Positions 1 to 5,059 of a stretch of 8,831 bases of DNA are shown piece after piece (within the stretch, counting starts at the first letter, position 1; the number at the start of each line of letters is the position of its first letter). A model generated the notes under the pieces. It had not been told where the DNA came from, ran no database searches, and worked only from the letters and a program-made list of their open reading frames with translations. A program made the position numbers and the translations under genes. Source of the DNA: a bacterium (GTDB lineage Bacteria; Bacillota_I; Bacilli_A; RF39; UBA660); contig RKAV01000047.1 of assembly GCA_014846175.1 (NCBI GenBank), positions 1 to 8,831 of the forward strand, given 5' to 3'.

Positions 1-594
1 ACTAACTATAATAAAGAAAACTTAAAGAAAAATAAAAAATTAGTATTACTATTAAAAGATGAGAATTTTATCAATTATCTTTTGAAGAATAGTAGCAATA
101 TTTATCAGTTTGAAATAGTAGAAATAGCTGATATTTATCAGAAGAAATTAACTAATAAAAAAATAGAAATAACTTGTGATTTATATAATTTAAGATATAA
201 AGTAATTAAAAAGAATTGTAAAATAACTATATTAAATGCTTATACAAGACAAACAGAGATATATAAATATATCAAAGATTATAACAATAAAACTATATAT
301 AAAATAGATAAAGAGAATGAAGAAAAATTAAAAGAATCCTATAAGAAAAATATTAGTGATTTTAAGTTTTGGTTAATAACTAGTTTTGTCTTCTATCTAT
401 TTATCCTTATTTTTAAAATAATGATACCATATATTGTAACAATACCATTTTATGCTTTAACAATAACATTTGTTCTTGTTTTATCATGTTATGATAGAAC
501 AGTAGATACTAATTATGGAGGTAGTAAAGAACCTCAGATATATATTAAATTAGCTATAGCATTATTTATGATTAGTTTATTATCAATTATATAG
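1..594 (+). CDS. Membrane protein of unknown function, 5' end outside window
   Basis: The reading frame is open from the first base, so 197 codons of the 3' part are visible. A TTG at 82 is possible but has no ribosome site before it and lies inside the open frame, so the true start is probably upstream of the window. The visible protein has a lysine/asparagine-rich, apparently soluble segment of about 120 residues. Two hydrophobic helices follow (about residues 122-163, with FWLITSFVFYLFILIF and ALTITFVLVLSC), then a short polar stretch (DRTVDTNYGGSKEPQ) and a last hydrophobic helix that ends the protein (LAIALFMISLLSII). I do not recognise the family. The stop codon TAG is shared with the AGGAGG ribosome site of the next gene, so the two are very likely co-transcribed and perhaps translationally coupled. 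The partner is a predicted extracytoplasmic protein, which would fit a surface-exposed pair, but that is only inference. Confidence 0.8.
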   Translation, partial: TNYNKENLKKNKKLVLLLKDENFINYLLKNSSNIYQFEIVEIADIYQKKLTNKKIEITCDLYNLRYKVIKKNCKITILNAYTRQTEIYKYIKDYNNKTIYKIDKENEEKLKESYKKNISDFKFWLITSFVFYLFILIFKIMIPYIVTIPFYALTITFVLVLSCYDRTVDTNYGGSKEPQIYIKLAIALFMISLLSII

Positions 595-602
595 GAGGAG
601 AA

Positions 603-1643
603 ATGAAAGAGAAAATTATAGCTAGTAGTTTATTAATAGTTTTAGTAATAAGTGTATTTATATCTAAAACATGTTTAAAAAAAGATATAAAAGAAACAAA
701 AGGAGTAGAAGTAGTACCAACTATGCAAGATGTTATTACTAGTGATAGTAGTTGGTGCCCAACTTTTCAGTTAATATTTAATGATTTAAAAAATGACTTA
801 GTAAAACAAGATATTAAATTTAGTAAAAATAATACTTTTTTAGATAATCTTAATAAAGAAGAATTTAAGGAAAGTGATATATCAAGTGATTATTACTATA
901 AGACTTATGGTGTTAAAAATATAGAACTTAAGAATAAGATTATTAAAGGTATAAAAGATAAGTTTAATCAGACAAGTGATATTATTGATAAGTTTGACTT
1001 TACTAGTGGTAATCCTAATGAATATTTCTTCTATAGTATGTTATATAAAGAATTTAAATATCCGAAAAAATTTAATATTTTAGGGAAAAGTAGTTTTAAT
1101 AATAAGTATAATAATATAAAGTATTTTGGAATTAGAGGTAATGATGAGGAATTAGCAAAACAAATTGAAGTCCTTTATTATAAGGACGAAGATAACTTTG
1201 CTGTTAAGTTACTTACTACTAGTAATGATGAAATAATAGTAAATAAAAATCCTAAAGGTAAAACTTTTAATGAGATATATAATAATATAATTAATAATTC
1301 TAAAAACTATCAAGATAAAGAATTTATAATAGATAGTGATCACTTTAAAATGCCTTATTTAAGTCTTAATGTTTTAAAAGAATATAAAGAATTAGAAGGA
1401 GAACAGATAAAGACTAGGGATGGGAATGCTTTAGAAATAGGGACAGCTATTCAAACAATAAAGTTTACTCTTGATGATGTTGGAGGAAAGATAAAAAGTG
1501 AAGCTGGTATGGATGTTATGAAGTCATCATTAGATGAAAGGTATTTCTATGTAGATAAGACTTTTGCTATCTTTCTTAAAGAAAAGTCAAAAGATAAGCC
1601 ATACTTTGCAGCAAGAGTTAATGATATAAGAAAATTTCAATAA
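603..1643 (+). CDS. Serpin-like membrane-anchored extracytoplasmic protein
   Basis: This 346-aa protein starts at ATG 603 behind AGGAGGAG at 593-600. Residues 5-20 form an N-terminal hydrophobic anchor or signal (IIASSLLIVLVISVFI); Cys24 sits in SKTC, a poor lipobox, so an uncleaved anchor is more likely than a lipoprotein. The rest should face outward. The C-terminal half reads like a serpin: a hinge-type segment at about 286-302 (IKFTLDDVGGKIKSEAG) corresponds to the proximal reactive loop, followed by FYVDKTFAIFLKEK (325-region) and PYFAARVNDIRKF, matching serpin strand 5A, the loop, and the final F..(R)PF / GrV strands. From the DD..G hinge to the F of DKTF there are 31 residues, against 30 for the same span in alpha-1-antitrypsin, so loop length is kept. 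Mid-protein segments (MLYKEFKYPKKF, VKYFGI-like IKYFGI, VLYYKDEDNFAVKLL) fit the serpin order of strands. The N-terminal third is divergent and the hinge is not the classical small-residue run, so inhibitory activity is uncertain. The assignment is from remembered family patterns, not a search. Confidence 0.65.
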   Translation: MKEKIIASSLLIVLVISVFISKTCLKKDIKETKGVEVVPTMQDVITSDSSWCPTFQLIFNDLKNDLVKQDIKFSKNNTFLDNLNKEEFKESDISSDYYYKTYGVKNIELKNKIIKGIKDKFNQTSDIIDKFDFTSGNPNEYFFYSMLYKEFKYPKKFNILGKSSFNNKYNNIKYFGIRGNDEELAKQIEVLYYKDEDNFAVKLLTTSNDEIIVNKNPKGKTFNEIYNNIINNSKNYQDKEFIIDSDHFKMPYLSLNVLKEYKELEGEQIKTRDGNALEIGTAIQTIKFTLDDVGGKIKSEAGMDVMKSSLDERYFYVDKTFAIFLKEKSKDKPYFAARVNDIRKFQ

Positions 1644-1648
1644 TATGA

Positions 1649-1684
1649 CTGAAAATTAGTGGTAAAAGTGTTATTAATTTTCAG
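1649..1684 (+). repeat. 12-bp hairpin just after the serpin-like gene
   Basis: CTGAAAATTAGT at 1649-1660 pairs with ATTAATTTTCAG at 1673-1684, giving 12 pairs including one G-T, with a 12-nt loop. It begins five bases after the stop codon. No T-run follows, so it is a weak terminator candidate; it may instead protect the 3' end of the mRNA, with the better terminator about 90 bases further on. Confidence 0.55.
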
Positions 1685-1775
1685 TAGAAATTAAAACTTA
1701 ATAAAAAGGTGAAAATAATTTATTACTTAAAAAGTAAGTTTATAGTCCTTTTAATAAAAATTAAATAAAGAACTG

Positions 1776-1800
1776 ACCAGGAGTTAACCTCCTGGTTTTA
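1776..1800 (+). terminator. Rho-independent terminator closing the serpin-like unit
   Basis: ACCAGGAG at 1776-1783 and CTCCTGGT at 1789-1796 form a perfect 8-bp GC-rich stem around the loop TTAAC, followed by TTTATACTTT. It is the most GC-rich stem in this AT-rich stretch. It lies about 130 bases after the stop of the serpin-like gene and just before the decayed region, so it most likely ends the upstream two-gene transcript. Confidence 0.75.
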
Positions 1801-1836
1801 TACTTTAATTGTACTAAAATTAAGGAGAAAATAGAA

Positions 1837-1893
1837 ATGAAAGTATTATGATGAATATGATAACAATGTTTCTCTTATAAAAAAGAAGTTTAT
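1837..1893 (+). pseudogene. Dead gene start, possibly an ilvC 5' remnant
   Basis: An ATG at 1837 has a good AAGGAG at 1822-1827, yet its frame stops after four codons (MKVL). Shifting frame, the sequence from 1844 reads YYDEYDNNVSLIKKK. Joined to MK, this recalls the start of ketol-acid reductoisomerase (MKVYYD....LSLIKGKK), as if two bases had been lost after the third codon. The glycine-rich nucleotide-binding loop that should follow is absent. The resemblance is about a dozen residues in low-complexity DNA, so it is a weak call. Confidence 0.25.
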
Positions 1894-2314
1894 ATGGATG
1901 AGTAAATACTATTCTTATTCCAAGGAAAAAGGAAAAATGTGAAAATACGCATCAAAAACACATTGAAAAAATGTGATTTCATATTATTATGGTAAAAAAC
2001 AGGTAATATTTCATGGTAAATAATAATTATGAAAATATATAAGCTATAGACATACGAAAACCCGTATGCTCCACTATTATAAAAATGTGATAATATATAT
2101 TTGAGATGGAAAAAATATTTTAGAAATGAGGGTGCTTAGATACAAAAAGAAAGAATATAGTGAGTTTAAAACCAGGTATAGTATTACAATACCAGCTAAT
2201 GTTAAATACTGGTATGGAGTTAAAAATGATTCATACTTTAGGCATATAGTTATTAAAGTACCTGGTGAAAATACATCTAATGAATGGTGTGAATCAGCAA
2301 GAAGAATATGTTAA
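1894..2314 (+). pseudogene. Decayed cupin-domain gene
   Basis: From about 2090 to 2314 one frame reads as the end of a small cupin protein of the type often annotated as cupin/carboxymuconolactone-decarboxylase-related. The visible motifs are SITIPANVKYWYG, then DSYFRHIVIKVPGENTSNEWCE, against the usual IPANVKHWHGA..DSWFSHLAIEVPGE.TSNEWLE. Upstream the expected parts appear only in shifting frames and with stops: a possible start ATGGATGAG at 1894, an IFPKG-like stretch near 1918, a GN(I/V) stretch near 2002, and DGKNILE near 2105. Spacing from the IFPKG-like stretch to IPAN is within about 30 bases of that in intact relatives. Stops TGA, TAA and TAG interrupt every frame. A stretch from ATG 2126 (62 codons) is open, but it has no ribosome site and lacks most of the fold. 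Both histidines of KHWHG are tyrosines, each a single C-to-T change, so metal binding would be lost anyway. A 6-bp hairpin (CATACG/CGTATG, 2051-2068) lies within. Confidence 0.65.
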
Positions 2315-2337
2315 ATTAAAATAGTAGGAGGTTTTAT

Positions 2338-3294
2338 ATGAAAAATGAAATAATTTTATTTGAAAATCAAAATGTTAAATTAGAAGTTAATATGAAGGAT
2401 GAGACTGTGTGGCTATCTTTAGAACAATTGGCAACTTTGTTTGATAGAGATAGAACGGTAATAAAAAGACATATTAATAATATTTTTAAAGAAGAAGAGT
2501 TAGATGCAAATGAGGTATGTGCAAAATTTGCACATACCACAGCTCATGGAGCATTAGCAAGTAAAACTCAAACCAGAGAAATAGATTATTACAATCTTGA
2601 TGTAATAATTAGTGTTGGTTATCGTGTTAAGTCACAAAATGGTATTATCTTTAGAAAATGGGCAAGTAAAATACTAAAAGACTATATGTTACAAGGATAT
2701 GCAGTTAATCAGAAAAGATTAGAGTATCTAGAGAAAACAGTTAAACTTATAGATATTGCTAATAGAATAGATGAAAACTTAAATAATAGTGATGCCCAAG
2801 AAATTCTAAAGGTAATAGGAAACTATTCAAAGGCACTTGATCTTTTAGATGACTATGATCATAGAACATTATTAAAGCCTAAAGGAAATAATAGTAAAAA
2901 ACAAATAAAATATGAAGATTGTTTGGATGTAATTAATAAATTAAGATTCAATCAAGAAAGTAGCCTCTTTGCTATTGAAAGAAATAATGGTCTAGAAGCA
3001 ATAATAAATAATGTTTATCAAACATTTGATAATAAAGACGTTTATAAAAGTATCGAAGAAAAAGCCTCCAACTTCTTATATATGATTGTTAAAAACCATG
3101 TTTTTATAGATGGTAATAAAAGAATAGCAGCAACCCTATTTATCTATTTCCTAAATTACTATGATATTCTATATAAAGACGATAAACAAGTTATTGATAA
3201 TAATACACTTACTGCTTTAACACTACTTATTGCAGAATCAAATCCAAAAGAAAAAGAAGTTATAATTGACCTAGTTATGAACTTTTTAAACTAG
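2338..3294 (+). CDS. RhuM-Doc/Fic fusion protein (virulence protein RhuM/Fic/DOC family)
   Basis: ATG 2338 follows AGGAGG (2326-2331) at good spacing. The 318-aa protein has two parts. Residues about 1-130 match the RhuM family (named from Salmonella pathogenicity island 3): ETVWLSLEQLATLFDRDRTVIKRHINNIF, VCAKFAHTTAHG, YYNLDVIISVGYRVKSQ and FRKWASKILKDYMLQGYAVN. This has the look of a winged-helix or Bro-like DNA-associated module. Residues about 190-318 are a Doc-type Fic domain with the active-site motif H254-V-F256-I-D258-G-N260-K-R262. Lys in place of the second Gly of canonical Fic (HPFxxGNGR) is the Doc pattern; Doc phosphorylates EF-Tu, whereas canonical Fic AMPylates. Whether this one phosphorylates, AMPylates or does neither is unknown. 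A low-complexity linker (about 140-190) joins the parts. No classical Phd antitoxin lies upstream; the 69-aa gene 36 bases downstream is the only close partner. These fusions are widespread in bacteria, often near mobile DNA. Confidence 0.9.
   Translation: MKNEIILFENQNVKLEVNMKDETVWLSLEQLATLFDRDRTVIKRHINNIFKEEELDANEVCAKFAHTTAHGALASKTQTREIDYYNLDVIISVGYRVKSQNGIIFRKWASKILKDYMLQGYAVNQKRLEYLEKTVKLIDIANRIDENLNNSDAQEILKVIGNYSKALDLLDDYDHRTLLKPKGNNSKKQIKYEDCLDVINKLRFNQESSLFAIERNNGLEAIINNVYQTFDNKDVYKSIEEKASNFLYMIVKNHVFIDGNKRIAATLFIYFLNYYDILYKDDKQVIDNNTLTALTLLIAESNPKEKEVIIDLVMNFLN
2514..2538. repeat. Perfect 12+1+12 palindrome inside the RhuM-Doc gene
   Basis: GGTATGTGCAAA at 2514-2525 is followed by one A (2526) and then its exact reverse complement TTTGCACATACC at 2527-2538. 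It encodes the conserved RhuM stretch EVCAKFAHT. It could be an operator for the DNA-binding-like N-terminal domain, a hairpin in the mRNA, or a side effect of the conserved codons. Confidence 0.85.
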
Positions 3295-3330
3295 ATAACA
3301 TTTAAAAATAGTTTAGGAGAACAATTAAAA

Positions 3331-3540
3331 ATGAATAAGAAAGAAAAAGCAAGAGAATTTTGTTTAGAAGTAAAGAAACTAGCGAAAGAGTATGATTTAC
3401 CATTCTTTGTAGTTACAGATGGTGCATCTCTTACTAGTAATAATAATTGTAGTGCTGTTAAAAATGCAAGAGATGCACATATTAAATGGGAAAGAGAAAA
3501 TGGTTATGATCCTTTTGAAGATTGGGGAAAAGAAAAATAG
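3331..3540 (+). CDS. Small hypothetical protein (69 aa) downstream of RhuM-Doc
   Basis: ATG 3331 is preceded by AGGAGA (3315-3320) at 10 bases. The protein is hydrophilic. It has a lysine-rich helix (residues 2-20), a hydrophobic strand LPFFVVTDGAS (23-33), a helix with AVKNARDAHIKWERENG (42-58), and an acidic/aromatic tail YDPFEDWGKEK. No membrane segment, cysteine pair or catalytic motif is obvious. I believe similar short proteins with FFVVTDGAS and AR.AH..WE..(N/H)G.DP..DW occur as hypotheticals in Clostridia and Bacilli, but I cannot name a family. It lies 36 bases after the RhuM-Doc stop with no terminator between, so the two are probably co-transcribed, and a terminator follows. A role as partner or antitoxin is possible from position only. 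Confidence 0.8.
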   Translation: MNKKEKAREFCLEVKKLAKEYDLPFFVVTDGASLTSNNNCSAVKNARDAHIKWERENGYDPFEDWGKEK

Positions 3541-3572
3541 GCGATAATAAAAATAATTGAGATTTTTCATAT

Positions 3573-3615
3573 AAAGCTACCTTGTAAAAAAAAGATAGCT
3601 TTTTTTCCCTTTTTG
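3573..3615 (+). terminator. Rho-independent terminator after the RhuM-Doc unit
   Basis: AAAGCTACCTT (3573-3583) pairs with AAGATAGCTTT (3592-3602) with one C-A mismatch around an A-rich loop. It is followed by a strong T-run (TTTTTTTCCCTTTTT, from 3600). It closes the two-gene unit 2338-3540 and separates it from the amidoligase gene. Confidence 0.8.
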
Positions 3616-3618
3616 TAG

Positions 3619-3624
3619 TATAAT
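3619..3624 (+). promoter_or_regulatory. Sigma-A -10 box for the amidoligase gene
   Basis: A perfect TATAAT lies right after the T-run of the preceding terminator and 25 bases before the GTG start, leaving a short leader with AAGAAGGGG as ribosome site. The matching -35 at 17-bp spacing (TAGCTT, inside the terminator stem) is poor, and there is no TG extension, so promoter strength is doubtful. Confidence 0.5.
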
Positions 3625-3648
3625 AATCGGCAAAAAGAAGGGGATATT

Positions 3649-4614
3649 GTGGGAAACATAACTATGTTAGATATGAAGTCTAATGATATGTTATCAAAAC
3701 TTAGTAAAGAAGAATTAGAAGAACTAAGAAAAGAAATAAAAACTTCTACTTTACCATATAGAGAACACTTAGGTTTTGACTTTACTGATACTTTTGGAGC
3801 GGAAATAGAATATGAAAACTTATCTCGTGATATAGTAGATAGATATATACTTAAAAATCATCGTGGATATATATCTGATAGTGATGATACCATTATAATA
3901 GGTGGAGAAATAGATTCACCTATTTTGGTGGATAAAAAAGAAGATTGGAATGAGTTACAAGAAATTTGTTACTTTCTAGCCGAAAATAATGTAGTAACAA
4001 ACCAAAAAGCAGGTGGCCATATTCATATAGGAAGTCATATTCTAAAAAACAATTTAATTTATTGGCAACAATTTCTTAAAACTTATATGCTATATGAAAA
4101 AGAATTACTAGAGTTTTTTAAAGGTGAAGAAAAAGAAATGCGTTCATCAGTTGATAAGTATGCTAAACCAATTGCTAATATTTTATATAAAGACTTAGAT
4201 AAGTTAAATGATACCTTTTGTTTCTCTGATTTGTATGATGAAATATTTCTAAAAGATAGAAATGTAGCAGTTAATTTTAAAAATATAAAACGTAGTGTAT
4301 ATAAACCATATCCTGGAAGTACTATAGAATTTAGAAGCCCTAATGGAACAAGTAAAGAAATTATCTGGCAAAACAATATAAATACAGCTGTAAAACTTTT
4401 TAAAGCACCTGTTAAAGGTATGATTGATGAAGAATATCTTGATTATCGACTTAAAGAAGAATTACCAACTGAATCATCATATACAAATGCTTTAGAACTT
4501 GTTGATGCTATATTTGATAATAATTTAGATAAAATCTACTTTTTAAAACAATATAATAAAGATTTTAATTTTACAGAAGAAAAAAGTAGAGGTTTAATTA
4601 AAAGCAAATTTTAG
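3649..4614 (+). CDS. Putative amidoligase (Amidoligase_2 type)
   Basis: The GTG start at 3649 is chosen because AAGAAGGGG (3635-3643) sits at correct spacing; the later ATG 3664 lacks its own site. The 321-aa protein carries the signature residues of the amidoligase family described with glutamine-synthetase-like COOH-NH2 ligases: FGAEIEYE (Glu52, Glu54, metal/ATP side), GGEIDSPIL (Glu87), GGHIHIG (His124, His126) and STIEFRSPNGT (Glu227, Arg229). Such enzymes join a carboxyl to an amine using ATP, making peptide-like amides on small molecules, peptides or proteins; the substrate here is unknown. There is no signal peptide, so it is cytoplasmic. Family members often neighbour gamma-glutamyl cyclotransferase or peptidase-like genes, but here none is present and the enzyme stands alone between a terminator and the rpsO promoter. 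The first 45 residues are a charged helical extension before the catalytic core. Family assignment is firm by motif; function is open. Confidence 0.82.
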   Translation: MGNITMLDMKSNDMLSKLSKEELEELRKEIKTSTLPYREHLGFDFTDTFGAEIEYENLSRDIVDRYILKNHRGYISDSDDTIIIGGEIDSPILVDKKEDWNELQEICYFLAENNVVTNQKAGGHIHIGSHILKNNLIYWQQFLKTYMLYEKELLEFFKGEEKEMRSSVDKYAKPIANILYKDLDKLNDTFCFSDLYDEIFLKDRNVAVNFKNIKRSVYKPYPGSTIEFRSPNGTSKEIIWQNNINTAVKLFKAPVKGMIDEEYLDYRLKEELPTESSYTNALELVDAIFDNNLDKIYFLKQYNKDFNFTEEKSRGLIKSKF

Positions 4615-4624
4615 GAAAATTATT

Positions 4625-4653
4625 TTGACAAATACGAATATATATAGTATAGT
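4625..4653 (+). promoter_or_regulatory. Sigma-A promoter of rpsO-pnp
   Basis: A perfect -35 TTGACA (4625-4630), a 17-bp spacer and -10 TATAGT (4648-4653) make one of the best promoters in the window. The start of transcription would be near 4660, leaving a leader of about 83 bases before rpsO. The promoter begins only 10 bases after the amidoligase stop. Confidence 0.85.
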
Positions 4654-4657
4654 ATGT

Positions 4658-4742
4658 ACAGTTACCTGTTCCAATATTAAGCAGTTCTTCCTACTACTTT
4701 TTATTAGAATGTGGTGTATTAAAAAAGAAAGGAAGTGTAAGA
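4658..4742 (+). promoter_or_regulatory. rpsO 5' leader, candidate S15 autoregulatory RNA
   Basis: The leader can form ACAG/CTGT (4658-4669) and a larger element in which CTTCCT (4687-4692) pairs exactly with AGGAAG (4730-4735), the ribosome site of rpsO. Nested in it, ACTAC (4693-4697) pairs with GTGGT (4711-4715). That inner helix has a G-C pair next to a G-U pair (4714/4694, 4713/4695), the type of motif S15 recognises on 16S rRNA and in several rpsO leaders. S15 repression of its own translation is known in other bacteria; the fold here was worked out by hand. Confidence 0.5.
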
Positions 4743-5012
4743 ATGGCTTTAACAAAAGTTGAAAAACAACAAATTATAAAAGAATTCGCAAGAGATGAAA
4801 AAGATACTGGTTCAACTGAAGTACAAATCGCTATTTTAACAAAAGAAATAGAAAAGTTAACAGCTCATTTAAAAGAACATAAACATGATTATCATTCAAA
4901 TCGTGGACTTTTAATGAAAGTTGGACAACGTCGTAGTCTACTTAAGTATTTAGCTAAGACTGATGTAGCAAAGTATCGTGAAGTTGTTAAAAAATTAGGA
5001 CTTAGAAAGTAA
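4743..5012 (+). CDS. rpsO: 30S ribosomal protein S15
   Basis: ATG 4743 follows AAAGGAAG (4728-4735). The 89-aa product is full length for S15 and carries the usual landmarks: EFARDEKDTGSTEVQIAILT (residues 15-34), the central LTAHLKEHKHDYHSNRGLL, and RRSLLKYLAKTDVAKYREVVKKLGLRK at the end. It binds the central domain of 16S rRNA early in 30S assembly, at the h20-h21-h22 junction, and helps form bridge B4. The conserved His/Asp/Ser residues of the HDYHS loop that touch the rRNA are present. It has its own promoter and a leader that may allow feedback by the protein. The next gene is pnp, the same order as in many bacteria, and a hairpin with a T-run begins at its stop codon. Confidence 0.98.
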   Translation: MALTKVEKQQIIKEFARDEKDTGSTEVQIAILTKEIEKLTAHLKEHKHDYHSNRGLLMKVGQRRSLLKYLAKTDVAKYREVVKKLGLRK

Positions 5013-5036
5013 CACTAGATACTAGTGTTTCTTTTT
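5011..5036 (+). terminator. rpsO-pnp intergenic hairpin/partial terminator
   Basis: AACACTAG (5011-5018) and CTAGTGTT (5022-5029) form a perfect 8-bp stem with a tight 3-nt loop, followed by TTCTTTTTCT. The stem starts inside the rpsO stop codon. As no convincing separate pnp promoter follows within the 30 bases left, it probably ends only part of the transcripts and lowers pnp relative to rpsO, similar to the terminator between these genes in Escherichia coli. Confidence 0.6.
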
Positions 5037-5051
5037 CTATAGATAGAAAAG
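5031..5051 (+). repeat. Short hairpin directly before the pnp ribosome site
   Basis: CTTTTTCTA (5031-5039) pairs with TAGAAAAG (5044-5051) with one bulged T. It ends at the first base of the GAGG ribosome site of pnp (5051-5054). It may compete with the rpsO hairpin for the T-run or tune access to the ribosome site. Confidence 0.45.
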
Positions 5052-5059
5052 AGGTATGT

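Noticed and set aside
2126..2314. 62-codon open frame from ATG 2126 as an intact gene
   Set aside because: It is the tail of a cupin domain without ribosome site, without the first half of the fold and with lost metal ligands; treated as part of a pseudogene.
3238..3261. SNPKEK near the end of the RhuM-Doc protein as a Fic inhibitory motif (S/TxxxE-G/N)
   Set aside because: The final G/N is replaced by Lys, and Doc-type proteins usually rely on a separate antitoxin; a chance match is more likely.
4083..4376. Reverse-strand open frame of 97 codons
   Set aside because: It lies wholly inside the amidoligase gene, which has clear family motifs; no ribosome site or family likeness on the reverse strand.
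4607..4621. AATTTT/AAAATT hairpin at the end of the amidoligase gene as a terminator
   Set aside because: The stem is only six A-T pairs with no proper T-run and abuts the rpsO -35 box; likely base composition.
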